Origin: Microbispora triticiradicis
GTDB lineage: Bacteria; Actinomycetota; Actinomycetes; Streptosporangiales; Streptosporangiaceae
Direction of reading: 5' to 3'
DNA: 64,000 nucleotides
NCBI GenBank assembly: GCA_003260025.2
Contig: QFZU02000174.1
Span: forward strand, 1 to 64,000
Part shown: positions 25,179 through 34,134 of the stretch, one piece after another
How the letters are laid out: each line of letters begins with the position of its first letter
How positions within the stretch are numbered: the stretch's first letter is position 1
Made by a program: the position numbers and the translations under genes
Notes under the pieces: generated by a model
What the model was told of the DNA's origin: nothing
The model's input: only the letters and a program-made list of their open reading frames with translations
Databases searched by the model: none

Positions 25179-26777
25179 TCACATCCGGAAGACGCCGTAG
25201 CCGGCCCGCCCGGGGTCAGGAGCCCCCGCGACCGCCGACAGGCACATCCCGAGCACCGTGCGGGTGTCGCGCGGGTCGATGACCCCGTCGTCGTAGAGGC
25301 GGCCGGACAGGAAGAAGGCCGCCGACTCCGCCTCGATCTGCGTCTCGACCGCCGCGCGCATCGCCGCGTCGGCCTCCTCGTCGTAGACCTGCCCGCGCGC
25401 CTCGGCCGCGGCCCGGCCGACGATCGACATCACCCCGGCGAGCTGGGCCGGGCCCATCACGGCCGACTTCGCGCTCGGCCAGCTGAACAGGAAACGGGGG
25501 TCGTAGGCCCGCCCGCACATGCCGTAGTTGCCCGCGCCGTAGGAGGCCCCCATCACGATCGTGATGTGGGGCACGGTCGAGTTGGCCACCGCGTTGATCA
25601 TCAGCGAGCCGTGCTTGACGATGCCGCTCTGCTCGTACTCCCTGCCGACCATGTAGCCCGTCGTGTTCTGCAGGAAGACGAGCGGTGTGCGGGTCTGGTT
25701 CGCGAGCTGGATGAACTGCGCGGCCTTCTGCGACTCGGCGCCGAACAGCACCCCCTGGGCGTTGGCGAGGATCCCGACCGGGTGACCGTGGACGCTCGCC
25801 CAGCCGGTGACCAGGCTCGGCCCGTAGAGCGGCTTGAACTCGTCGAAGTCGCTGCCGTCCACCACCCGGGCCAGGACCTCGCGGGGGTCGAAGGGGACCT
25901 TCAGGTCCTCCGGCACGATGCCCAGCAGTTCGTCCTCGTCGAACAGGGGAGCCGGGTAGTCGCGGGCGGCGGCGTGCCCGGCCTTACGCCGGCCGATCCG
26001 CCGCACGATCTGCCGGCCGATCCGGAGCGCGTCGTGCTCGTCGGCCGCGAGGTGGTCGGCCAGGCCGGAGGCGCGGGCGTGCATCTCCGCCCCGCCCAGC
26101 GACTCGTCGTCGGACTCCTCGCCGGTCGCCATCTTCACCAGCGGCGGGCCGCCGAGGAAAACCTTGGCCCGCTCCCGCACCATCACGACGTGGTCGCTCA
26201 GGCCGGGGACGTAGGCCCCGCCGGCGGTCGCGTTGCCGAAGACGAGCGCGATCGTCGGAATCCCGGCGGCCGACAGCCGGGTCAGGTCGCGGAACACCTG
26301 CCCCCCGGGGATGAAGATCTCCTTCTGCGTCGGCAGGTCCGCGCCGCCCGACTCCACCAGGTTCACGTACGGCATGCGGTTGCGCAGCGCGATCTCGGCG
26401 GCCCGCAGCGTCTTGCGCAGCGTCCAGGGATTCGACGCGCCGCCGCGCACGGTCGGGTCGCTGGCCGTGATCACGCACTCGACGCCCTCGACGACCCCGA
26501 TCCCGGTCACCACGCTCGCGCCGACGGGGAACTCGGTGCCCCAGGCGGCCAGCGGGGACAGTTCGAGGAACGGCGCGTCGGGGTCGACCAGCAACTCGAT
26601 CCGCTCCCGGGGGAGCAGCCCGCCGCGCTCGCGGTGCCGCTTGACGTACTTCGGCCCGCCGCCCGCGACGGCCTTCGCCTGCTCGGCCTCCAGTTCGGCG
26701 AGCTTCGCCAGCATGGCCTCGCGCCGCGCGCCGTACTCGGCGCCGGAGGGGTCCAGCCGGCTCACGAGCACGGTCAT
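25179..26777 (-). CDS. Acyl-CoA carboxylase carboxyltransferase (beta) subunit
   Basis: This 532-residue carboxyltransferase has the N half (CVITASDPTVRGGASNPWTLRK, QKEIFIPGGQVFRDLTRL, GNATAGGAYVPGLSD). The C half follows (GVLFGAESQKAAQFIQL, PLVFLQNTTGYMVG, VMGASYGAGNYGMCGRAYDPRF). It transfers CO2 from biotin to an enoyl-CoA. The length and motifs fit methylcrotonyl- or geranyl-CoA carboxylase beta subunits rather than propionyl-CoA ones. First gene of the four-gene operon. Its ATG lacks a clear Shine-Dalgarno and overlaps the stop of a nine-codon leader ORF. Confidence 0.92.
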   Translation of the reverse strand: MTVLVSRLDPSGAEYGARREAMLAKLAELEAEQAKAVAGGGPKYVKRHRERGGLLPRERIELLVDPDAPFLELSPLAAWGTEFPVGASVVTGIGVVEGVECVITASDPTVRGGASNPWTLRKTLRAAEIALRNRMPYVNLVESGGADLPTQKEIFIPGGQVFRDLTRLSAAGIPTIALVFGNATAGGAYVPGLSDHVVMVRERAKVFLGGPPLVKMATGEESDDESLGGAEMHARASGLADHLAADEHDALRIGRQIVRRIGRRKAGHAAARDYPAPLFDEDELLGIVPEDLKVPFDPREVLARVVDGSDFDEFKPLYGPSLVTGWASVHGHPVGILANAQGVLFGAESQKAAQFIQLANQTRTPLVFLQNTTGYMVGREYEQSGIVKHGSLMINAVANSTVPHITIVMGASYGAGNYGMCGRAYDPRFLFSWPSAKSAVMGPAQLAGVMSIVGRAAAEARGQVYDEEADAAMRAAVETQIEAESAAFFLSGRLYDDGVIDPRDTRTVLGMCLSAVAGAPDPGRAGYGVFRM

Positions 26778-26803
26778 GGCGCCACCGAACCGACTTGTGT
26801 CAC
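26774..26803 (-). CDS. Nine-codon leader ORF coupled to the carboxyltransferase start
   Basis: A GTG at 26803 has GGAGG eight bases upstream and opens a frame encoding VTQVGSVAP. Its TGA overlaps the ATG of the carboxyltransferase as ATGA. The main gene has no Shine-Dalgarno of its own, so ribosomes may reach it by re-initiation after this leader. The peptide has no obvious stalling motif. It could also be chance. Confidence 0.4.
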   Translation of the reverse strand: MTQVGSVAP

Positions 26804-26929
26804 GGTGAGAACCTCCGGTTGGTCCGCGATCACGTCAACGAGCCGAGTCTGCCACCGGGCGGTGACATTCGTGCCGCACACTCCTGGCCGGCCGTGGTTC
26901 GGCCGTGGTTCAGCCGCGGTTCCGCGGGG

Positions 26930-28612
26930 TCAGCCGCAGTGGGACCACGCGCTGCTCCAGGAGGCGCCCCCGTACCCGCCGCCCCAGATGACGCACCTGC
27001 CCTTGGCGGGCAGCCGGAGCGGCCCCGCGTACACGGTGTAGGCGCCGGCGTCGGCGGCCGACGCGCCCCCCTTCACCTTCAGCACCACGCTCATTCTGAT
27101 CTTAGCGGGCATCGTGTAGCGAGAGAGCGTGATCACACAGTTGCGGCCGGTGGAGGCGTTGTAGAGCAGGTACGTCGTCGCCTGCCCGCCGTACGAGTGG
27201 GAGTCGACGACGGCGAAGCCGGTCCCGCACACGCCCTTGGCCGTGTACGGGTTGGGTTTGGGCGCGGCGGTCTTCGTGGGAGTCGCTTTCGCCGTCGGGC
27301 TGGGTTTGGGCGTCGCGGTGGCCTTCGTCGGGGCCGGACTGGCCTTCGCCGTCGGAGGGGCCTCCGTGGGCTGCGCCGCCGGTCCGGTCGCCGTGGGCGA
27401 CGGCCGCGCCCGGCGGCCGTGCGCGGGCGAGGCGGCGGGCTTCGCGGTCGCACCGGGTCTCGCATCGGGTCTCGAACCGGGCCTCAGGGTCGCGGAACCC
27501 GGCGACGGACTCCCGGTCCGGTGTCCCGAGGGAGTCGCCAGGTCGGACGGCGGCGGGATCGGCGGTTCGGCGGGCGCGGACGCCGCCTGGCCGGGCGCCT
27601 CCGTCGCGGTGGTCTCGCTCCCGGCCGCCCGCAGGGAGACCCAGGACGGCGCCAGGAAGGCCGCGGCCACCAGAGCGGGCACCCCGATCCCGGCCGCCGT
27701 CCAGGTCAGCACCGTACGCCGGGGTCTCCTCGCCGCCGCGGGCACGGTGACGTGCCCGGGGGGAGCCGCGGCCCGCGCAGGGGGCAGCGGGGGCGGCGGG
27801 GGAGTGAGGTGGGCCTGCCCGGTGAGGCGCGAGACGACGTCCTGGGCGGAGGGCCGCGGCGCGGGGTCCTTCGACAGGCAGGCGGCGACGATGTCGCGCA
27901 GGGGTGCCGCGAGGTCGCCGAGGTCGGGCTCGTCGCGCAGGATGCGGGTGATGACCGAGGGGATCGAGTCCGCGCCGAAGGCGGGCCTGCCGGTGGCGGC
28001 GAACACCATCGTGACGCCCCAGGCGAACATGTCGGCCGGGGCGCCCGCCGTGCCGCCCGACAGCACCTCGGGGGCCAGGTAGGCGGGAGTGCCGATGGAC
28101 GCGCCGGTCGCGGTGGCCTGCGGCGAGTCGAACGCCCTGGCCACCCCGAAGTCGATCACGACCGGCCCCTCCGGGCCCATCAGCACGTTGGCCGGCTTGA
28201 AGTCGCGGTGGGTGATGCCCGCGCGGTGGATGGCGGCCAGCGCCGTCGCCGTGCTGATGGCGAGCCGTTCCAGCGCCGCTCCCCGGCGCGGGCCCTCCCG
28301 GTCCACCAGTTGCCGGAGCGACGGGCCCGGCACGAACTCGCTGACGATGTACGGCTGGTTGCCGGCGAGGTCGGCGTGCAGCACGGGGGCGGTGCAGAAC
28401 GGCGCGACCCGCTGCGCCAGCGCCACCTCGCGCAGGAAGCGCTCCCGCGCCTCGGGATCCGCCGTCAGCCGCGTGTGCAGCAGCTTCACCGCGACCTGTT
28501 CGCCCTGCGGGCCGTGGCCCAGGAAGACGACCCCCTGGCCGCCCTCCCCGAGCCGGTCGACGAGCGTGAACGGGCCCAGGCGGGCCGGGTCCCCAGCCTC
28601 CAACGCCACCAT
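26930..28612 (-). CDS. Transmembrane Ser/Thr protein kinase (PknB type)
   Basis: This 560-residue kinase has an N-terminal catalytic domain (about 10-275). Visible parts are the Gly loop LGEGGQGVVFLG, catalytic lysine in VAVKLLH, HRDFKPANVL with catalytic Asp, DFG in VIDFGVARAF, and GTPAYLAPEVL. A Pro-rich juxtamembrane part and one transmembrane helix (about 300-325, TWTAAGIGVPALVAAAFLA) follow. A long Thr/Ala/Pro/Lys-rich extracytoplasmic linker leads to a C-terminal domain of about 90 residues with two cysteines (GVCGTGFAVVDSHS, GRNCVITLS). The outer domain is not PASTA and its ligand is unknown. Monocistronic; upstream of the carboxylase operon on the same strand. Confidence 0.92.
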   Translation of the reverse strand: MVALEAGDPARLGPFTLVDRLGEGGQGVVFLGHGPQGEQVAVKLLHTRLTADPEARERFLREVALAQRVAPFCTAPVLHADLAGNQPYIVSEFVPGPSLRQLVDREGPRRGAALERLAISTATALAAIHRAGITHRDFKPANVLMGPEGPVVIDFGVARAFDSPQATATGASIGTPAYLAPEVLSGGTAGAPADMFAWGVTMVFAATGRPAFGADSIPSVITRILRDEPDLGDLAAPLRDIVAACLSKDPAPRPSAQDVVSRLTGQAHLTPPPPPLPPARAAAPPGHVTVPAAARRPRRTVLTWTAAGIGVPALVAAAFLAPSWVSLRAAGSETTATEAPGQAASAPAEPPIPPPSDLATPSGHRTGSPSPGSATLRPGSRPDARPGATAKPAASPAHGRRARPSPTATGPAAQPTEAPPTAKASPAPTKATATPKPSPTAKATPTKTAAPKPNPYTAKGVCGTGFAVVDSHSYGGQATTYLLYNASTGRNCVITLSRYTMPAKIRMSVVLKVKGGASAADAGAYTVYAGPLRLPAKGRCVIWGGGYGGASWSSAWSHCG

Positions 28613-28675
28613 CGCCCCCGATTACCCCGTTAACCCCACCAACGGTGCCAAACGCTACCGGATCGGGAACGGCCG

Positions 28676-30058
28676 TCAGATGGCCTTGCCGGGGTTGAGG
28701 ATGTTCAGCGGGTCGAAGACCTGCTTGATGCCCTGGTGCAGTTCGGCGGCCACCGGGCCGGTCTCCAGGCCGAGCCAGCGCTTCTTCAGCAGCCCGACGC
28801 CGTGCTCGCCGGTCAGCGTCCCCCCGAGGGCGAGCGCGGCGCGGAACACCTCGTCGGCCGCGGCCCAGACCTCGGGCGGCGGCTCGGCCAGGCCGCGGTC
28901 GAACACGAACACCGGGTGCACGTTGCCGTCCCCCGCGTGGGCGACCGTCGAGATCAGGACGCCGTGCCGGGCGGCGGTCTCCTCGATCGCGGTGATCATC
29001 TCGGGCAGCGCCGACCGGGGCACGCACACGTCCTCCACCAGGCACTGGCCCAGGCGCTCCTTGGCCGGGTAGGCGAGGCGCCGGACGCCGACGAGCTCGG
29101 CGGCCTCCTCCGGCGTGGACGACACCGCGACGAACGACGCCGCGGCGCACAGCTCCGCCATCCGGGCGGCGGACTCGTCGGCCGGGCCCTCCGCCTGCGC
29201 GATGAGCATGGCCCTGGTGGACGGCTCCAGCCCGATGTTCTTCCAGTCGTCGATGGCCCGCAGGGTCGTACGGTCGAGCAGTTCGAGCATCGACGGCTGG
29301 CAGCCCTCGGCGATGATCGCGGCGACGGCCGCGGCGGCGTCGCGCAGCGAGGTGAACTCGGCCGCGACGGTGGACAGCTCGCGCGGCGCCCGCCGCAGCC
29401 GCAGCGTGGCGGCGGTGATCACGCCGAGTGTGCCCTCCGAGCCGACGAACAGGCCGGTCAGGTCGTAACCGGTGACCCCCTTCATGGTGCGGCGGCCGGT
29501 GTTCAGCACCCGCCCGTCGGCCAGCACCACCTCCAGCCCGAGCGCCGAGTCGCGGGTCACGCCGTACTTGACGCAGCGCAGGCCGCCCGCGTTGGTCGCC
29601 AGGTTGCCGCCGATCGTGGAGATCTCGTACGACGAGGGGTCAGGGGCGTACATCAGCCCGTGCGCGCGGGCCGCCCGGTCGAGGTCGGCGGTGATGACCC
29701 CGGGCTCCACGACGGCGATCTCGTCCTGCGGCGACAGCTCCCGGATCGCGGTCATCCGCGCGAGGGAGAGGACCACGCAGCCGTCCACGGCCGTCGCCCC
29801 GCCCGCCAGGCCGGTGCCGGCGCCGCGCGGGACCACCGGCACCCGGTGCGCGCTCGCCCAGCGCAGCGTGGCCACGACGTCGTCGCGCGACTGCGCGAGC
29901 ACCACGCCGAGCGGCTTGCCCGGCGGTGCGAACGTGCGGTCCCGCGCGTACGCGTCCATGACGTCGGGGTCGGTGAGGACTCGCCCGTCCGGCAGCGCGG
30001 AGGCCAGCCCGGAGGCCGGCGCGGAGGTCGCTTCGGTCACGTCTGGACTGTACGACAT
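28676..30058 (-). CDS. GlcD-type FAD-linked oxidase (2-hydroxyacid dehydrogenase)
   Basis: This 460-residue flavoenzyme belongs to the glycolate oxidase GlcD / D-lactate dehydrogenase group. The N-terminal FAD domain shows VPRGAGTGLAGGATAVDG and SSYEISTIGGNLATNAGG; the C-terminal domain shows STVAHAGDGNVHPVF and GGTLTGEHGVGLLKK. It oxidises a 2-hydroxyacid (glycolate, D-lactate or D-2-hydroxyglutarate) and passes electrons to quinone or cytochrome. No glcE/glcF neighbours are present, so it is a stand-alone form. The ATG at 30058 is preferred over longer frames because the N-terminus before it is unlike the family. A 16-bp palindrome abuts the start codon. Confidence 0.88.
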   Translation of the reverse strand: MSYSPDVTEATSAPASGLASALPDGRVLTDPDVMDAYARDRTFAPPGKPLGVVLAQSRDDVVATLRWASAHRVPVVPRGAGTGLAGGATAVDGCVVLSLARMTAIRELSPQDEIAVVEPGVITADLDRAARAHGLMYAPDPSSYEISTIGGNLATNAGGLRCVKYGVTRDSALGLEVVLADGRVLNTGRRTMKGVTGYDLTGLFVGSEGTLGVITAATLRLRRAPRELSTVAAEFTSLRDAAAAVAAIIAEGCQPSMLELLDRTTLRAIDDWKNIGLEPSTRAMLIAQAEGPADESAARMAELCAAASFVAVSSTPEEAAELVGVRRLAYPAKERLGQCLVEDVCVPRSALPEMITAIEETAARHGVLISTVAHAGDGNVHPVFVFDRGLAEPPPEVWAAADEVFRAALALGGTLTGEHGVGLLKKRWLGLETGPVAAELHQGIKQVFDPLNILNPGKAI

Positions 30059-30074
30059 GACCCGATATCGGGTC
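30059..30074. promoter_or_regulatory. 16-bp perfect palindrome abutting the oxidase start codon
   Basis: GACCCGATATCGGGTC ends at the base before the ATG of the GlcD-like gene. A repressor bound here would block the start of transcription or translation. It lies in the 178-base divergent gap with the M6 protease. The core CCGATATCGG recurs at 16733. Confidence 0.6.
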
Positions 30075-30114
30075 GCAACCGGAATTACTAACGGATATTG
30101 GTACACATCACATT

Positions 30115-30145
30115 TTGACAACCATGCATGGCGGCTCTTTACGAT
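30115..30145 (+). promoter_or_regulatory. Candidate vegetative promoter of the M6 protease
   Basis: TTGACA (30115-30120) and TACGAT (30140-30145) match -35 and -10 elements with a 19-base spacer, slightly long. They lie about 90 bases before the proposed TTG start in an unusually A/T-rich stretch. Confidence 0.45.
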
Positions 30146-30236
30146 CCCTTTACCCCCTCGTCTAAGGTCCCGCATGCGCGCTCATCCCGGCGCGCTGTGC
30201 ATGGTGTCCGGGGAACCCGGACGGGAAGGGATCTCG

Positions 30237-32990
30237 TTGTCCAAGAGAATCCGGCGTCTCGCCGCGATCGTGCCCGCGCTCGGGCTGGCGGCAGGAGGTC
30301 TGGCCGCGGCCGGTGCGGCGGCGGCGCCTACGGCGGGCTACCAGCCGTCGGCCACCGACCATTACATCAACTACGCACCGCCGCGTGTGCAGGGCGACTT
30401 CACCACCACCGAGGAGAAGGTCCCGCCGAAGGGGGCCAAGCGCACCGCCGCCCTCGCCGCGGCGATCGACCACAAGTTCGCGGCCGGCAACCCTGTCGCG
30501 GCGCGCGTGCTGGCGCAGCACGAGAAGCAGGCGATCAGGACCGGCAAGAACCCCTTCGACTTCATCTACAAGAAGGCGAAGACGACCCGCACCGCCAAGC
30601 TGCTCACGCTGCTGGTCGAGTTCAACGACCAGGCCAACGACGACTTCTCCGGCTGGTCGCACCCGAAGACGACCGACGACGTCAACGACTGCGTGACCGA
30701 GCCGGCCGGCACCAAGCTGAACGGCCCGCTCCACAACCACATCCCCAACCCGGCGACGGCCGGTGGCGGGGGCAAGGACAACAACTCGATGTGGGTGGCG
30801 GACTTCAACACCGCCCACTACAACAACATGCTCTACACCTCCAAGGGGATCACGACCCGGGTCCGGCCGGACCTGAAGGACCCCCGGGACGGCAAGAAGG
30901 GCATCGACATCTCCGGCTCCACCATGAAGAACATGTACGAGGAGCTGTCGAAGGGCGCCTACACCGTCACCGGCGAGGCCGTCGGCTGGCTGAAGGTCCC
31001 GCACTCCGAGGCGTGGTACGGCGCCGGCAAGTGCGGCACCTACCCCCAGGACATGACCGGCCACCCGGACAACCCGCGCGGCGCCGCCCAGCTCGCGGTC
31101 GACGCGGTCGACACCCTGGTGAAGACGAACCCCTCGTTCCCCTGGGCCGACTACGACGTCGAGGACGTCTCCGACGCCGACGGCGACGGGAACTTCGACG
31201 AGCCCGACGGCGTCATCGACCACCTTGTGCTGATCCACGCGGGCGAGGACAAGTCCGGCGGCGGCGGCAACGAGGGCACGTTCGCCCTGTGGGCCCACTC
31301 CAGCGACGTGGCGGGCGGCTACACGATCCCCGGCACGAGCAAGAAGATCTCCAACTACATCCTCCAGCCCGAGGACTCCGGCGTGGGCGTGTTCGCCCAC
31401 GAGTACGGCCACGACCTCGGTCTGCCGGACCTGTACGACACCACCGGCGCGGGCGACTCCGACGTCGACTTCTGGGACCTGATGTCGAGCGGCTCGCACT
31501 CCGGGCCGATCTTCCAGTCCCTGCCGACGCACATGAGCATCTGGGACAAGTGGGTGCTCGGCTGGGCCAACCCGAAGATCATCGAGCCGGGTGCGGCCAA
31601 GCAGCTCGCCGTGATCGGGCAGGCCTCCCGGACGCCGAAGGGCACCGAGGACGGCGTGCGGATCAACCTGCCGGACAAGCTGAACATCATGTCCACCCCG
31701 CACAGCGGGTCGAACATGTGGTGGTCCAACAGCGACCAGAACTGGGCCGACCAGAAGCTCGTCCGTACCGTCGCCGTGCCGGCCGGCTCGGACGTGAAGT
31801 TCCGCTGGTGGAGCGACTGGGGCATCGAGGCCGACTGGGACTACGGCTTCTTCGAGGTCTCCGCCGACGGCGGCGCCACCTGGGCCGAGCAGAAGATCTT
31901 CGACGAGGACGGCACGCTCGTCAGCACCGGTGACGACTACACCGACCCCAACGGCCGCATGAAGGACTACGGCGGCAAGAAGTACGGCCTGACCGGCGAG
32001 AGCGGCGGCTGGCACCACCTGTACGCCGACCTCGCGCCGTTCGCCGGCAAGACCGTGCAGATCCGCTTCCGGTACAACACGGACGCGGCCTCCGTGGAGC
32101 GCGGCTGGTTCAACGACGACTTCTCGGTCACCAACGGCGCCACGGCGGTCTGGACCGACGACGTCGAGGGCGGCGCCAACGGCTGGACGACCGTCAAGGG
32201 CACGTTCACCGACACCACCGGCGGCGGCTGGATCATCCACCCCGGCCGGGTGCAGGCGGCGCAGTACTACCTCGCCGAGTGGCGCAACTTCGACGGGTTC
32301 GACCAGGGCCTGAAGTACGCGTACGACACGACCTGGCTGCGCGACGGCGCGTGGAAGGTCGAGAAGATCGCCTACAACGCCCCGGGCCTGCTCGTCTGGT
32401 ACCGCGACACCTCGCAGGGCAACAACAACGTGTCCGACACGACGTTCGACCTGCCGTCGGTGGGCCCGAAGGGCCAGCTGCTCCTCGTCGACTCGCACTA
32501 CGAGCCGTTGCGCCGTACGGGCGAGGCGGCGGCGCACGACCCGAGCACGCTGAAGAACCTCCCGTCGCGCCCGCAGTCGTCGAACGCCGCGTTCAACTTC
32601 GCCGGAACGTACCCGTTCAAGGAGTGCGTCGAGGGCGAGCCGTTCACGGAGTACTGCACCTCGTTCGGCAAGCAGCCCGCGGTGAAGGAGTTCACGGACG
32701 CCAAGGGCTGGTACCCCGGCCTGGAGCTTCGCGACGGCAGCCTGTACTACCGCCACCGCGACGCCTCCGTGGTCATCCCGTCCAAGGACAACCAGCCGTA
32801 CTCGACCAGGATCGTCAACCCCGACGGCACGCCGGCGACCGACCTCTACGGCACCGACATCGGCGGCGCGATCCTCGGCAGCGGCAACCCCGGTGACGAG
32901 GGCAAGCAGCTCGGTGTGCAGATCAAGCTGGTCAGCCCGCTTCCGCTCAACCTGGGTGCGGTCGTCCAGATCACTCCCGCCAAGAAGTAA
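30237..32990 (+). CDS. Secreted M6 (immune inhibitor A) metalloprotease
   Basis: This 917-residue protein starts with a signal peptide (KRIRRL, then a hydrophobic stretch ending AAGAAAAPTAG). The M6 catalytic domain has the zinc site HEYGHDLGLPD (H388, E389, H392) and the WDLMSSGSHSG segment. A calcium-type acidic loop DADGDGNFDEPDG precedes it. The C-terminal part contains MAM/CBM-like beta domains (WDYGFFEVSADGG, VQIRFRYNTD), as in immune inhibitor A. It is expected to degrade extracellular proteins. TTG at 30237 is chosen because GGGAAGGG precedes it and it gives a standard signal peptide; ATG at 30174 or 30201 would add a non-hydrophobic lead. Confidence 0.88.
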   Translation: MSKRIRRLAAIVPALGLAAGGLAAAGAAAAPTAGYQPSATDHYINYAPPRVQGDFTTTEEKVPPKGAKRTAALAAAIDHKFAAGNPVAARVLAQHEKQAIRTGKNPFDFIYKKAKTTRTAKLLTLLVEFNDQANDDFSGWSHPKTTDDVNDCVTEPAGTKLNGPLHNHIPNPATAGGGGKDNNSMWVADFNTAHYNNMLYTSKGITTRVRPDLKDPRDGKKGIDISGSTMKNMYEELSKGAYTVTGEAVGWLKVPHSEAWYGAGKCGTYPQDMTGHPDNPRGAAQLAVDAVDTLVKTNPSFPWADYDVEDVSDADGDGNFDEPDGVIDHLVLIHAGEDKSGGGGNEGTFALWAHSSDVAGGYTIPGTSKKISNYILQPEDSGVGVFAHEYGHDLGLPDLYDTTGAGDSDVDFWDLMSSGSHSGPIFQSLPTHMSIWDKWVLGWANPKIIEPGAAKQLAVIGQASRTPKGTEDGVRINLPDKLNIMSTPHSGSNMWWSNSDQNWADQKLVRTVAVPAGSDVKFRWWSDWGIEADWDYGFFEVSADGGATWAEQKIFDEDGTLVSTGDDYTDPNGRMKDYGGKKYGLTGESGGWHHLYADLAPFAGKTVQIRFRYNTDAASVERGWFNDDFSVTNGATAVWTDDVEGGANGWTTVKGTFTDTTGGGWIIHPGRVQAAQYYLAEWRNFDGFDQGLKYAYDTTWLRDGAWKVEKIAYNAPGLLVWYRDTSQGNNNVSDTTFDLPSVGPKGQLLLVDSHYEPLRRTGEAAAHDPSTLKNLPSRPQSSNAAFNFAGTYPFKECVEGEPFTEYCTSFGKQPAVKEFTDAKGWYPGLELRDGSLYYRHRDASVVIPSKDNQPYSTRIVNPDGTPATDLYGTDIGGAILGSGNPGDEGKQLGVQIKLVSPLPLNLGAVVQITPAKK

Positions 32991-32996
32991 CGGCCA

Positions 32997-33019
32997 CCGG
33001 GTGGCGTGACGCCACCCGG
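32997..33019 (+). terminator. Terminator of the M6 protease gene
   Basis: CCGGGTGGCG (32997-33006) pairs perfectly with CGCCACCCGG (33010-33019) around a TGA loop, seven bases past the stop codon. The tight GC hairpin has no U-tract. Confidence 0.7.
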
Positions 33020-33037
33020 CAGCCCGTGGTGTGGCCA

Positions 33038-33063
33038 CAGTGCATGGTCACAGTGCATGGTCA
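33038..33063. repeat. 13-bp tandem duplication
   Basis: CAGTGCATGGTCA is present twice head to tail in the non-coding gap between the M6 protease terminator and the lipid-kinase gene. No function is apparent. Confidence 0.7.
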
Positions 33064-33200
33064 CGGTGCCCGGCCGCCGTCCGCTCATGGACGGCGTGCC
33101 GGGCACGTCCGTGCCGGGGGGCGGCCCGGCGTCCCGATCCGGGGCCGGGAACGGCCGGCGGCGATGCGCGCCCGCGCCCGGCGGCCCCTAGCATGTCAGC

Positions 33201-34130
33201 GTGCGGAGCAAGGCGGATCACACCGCGGCCATCCACCGGGACCGGAAGGCCGCCGTCGTCGTGAACACCAGGTCCAGGCGAGGCCGCCGCCGTTACGCGG
33301 AGGTGCTGCGGCTGCTGAAGGACGGGGACTTCCGGCTCACCGGCGTCCATCCGGTGACCGACCCCTCCCGGCTGCGCGACGTGCTCACCCGCGCGCTCGA
33401 CGCCGGGCCCGACCTCCTCGTGGTCGGCGGCGGAGACGGCACGCTGAGCAGCTCGGTCAGGCACGTGGCCGGCCGCGACGTCGCCCTCGGCGTGCTGCCC
33501 CTCGGCACCACCAACAACTTCGCCCGCAGCCTCGGGCTGCCGCTCGATCTCGCCGGGGCGATCGGCGTGTTCAGCGGAGGCAAGGTGGCCGACATCGACC
33601 TCGGGATGTGCGGCGACCGGCCGTTCGCCAACCTCGCGAGCTTCGGCGTGTCGGTCGAGGTGGCCGGCACCGTCAGGCCATGGGTCAAGCGTATGCTCGG
33701 CCGGGCCGCCTACCCGCTGACCGCGCTCACGATCCTGCCGGGGCACCGGCCGTTCCGCGCGTACATCACCGTTGACGGCAAACGCCACGAGCTGCTGACC
33801 CACCAGCTCAACATCGCCAACGGGCGGTTCCACGGCGGCTGGCAGATCGCCAGGGACGTCAGCATCGACAACCGCAGGCTGGTGGCCTACCAGCTCGGCT
33901 CGGGCAAGCGGCTGCGGCTGCTCGGGGAGACGCTCGTACGGGCGACCACCGGCAAATGGACCAGCCTCGCGGGCGGCCCGTTCGTCACCGGCCAGGAGAT
34001 GCTGCTGGAGACCGACCCGCCGCTGGCCGCCGACATCGACGGCGAGGTGCGGCTGCGTACCCCGCTGGTGCTGAAGAGCATCCCCAACGGACTGCGGGTG
34101 ATGGTCCCGCAGGACTTCGTGGACACCTGA
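33201..34130 (+). CDS. Diacylglycerol kinase/YegS-family lipid kinase
   Basis: This 309-residue protein has the DAGK catalytic domain: AAVVVNTRSRRG, the ATP-binding VVGGGDGTLSSSV, and PLGTTNNFARSLG. A C-terminal beta domain ends with ADIDGEVRLRTPLVLKSIPNGLRVMVP. It phosphorylates a diacylglycerol, sphingoid or other lipid alcohol at the inner membrane face. The GTG start at 33201 is about ten bases after a weak Shine-Dalgarno. Monocistronic and convergent with the SWIM gene, four bases away. Confidence 0.88.
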   Translation: MRSKADHTAAIHRDRKAAVVVNTRSRRGRRRYAEVLRLLKDGDFRLTGVHPVTDPSRLRDVLTRALDAGPDLLVVGGGDGTLSSSVRHVAGRDVALGVLPLGTTNNFARSLGLPLDLAGAIGVFSGGKVADIDLGMCGDRPFANLASFGVSVEVAGTVRPWVKRMLGRAAYPLTALTILPGHRPFRAYITVDGKRHELLTHQLNIANGRFHGGWQIARDVSIDNRRLVAYQLGSGKRLRLLGETLVRATTGKWTSLAGGPFVTGQEMLLETDPPLAADIDGEVRLRTPLVLKSIPNGLRVMVPQDFVDT

Positions 34131-34134
34131 TCCG

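Noticed and set aside
30162..33038. 958-residue minus-strand frame opposite the M6 protease
   Set aside because: Composition is that of an antisense frame; the protease on the other strand has clear catalytic motifs and a signal peptide.
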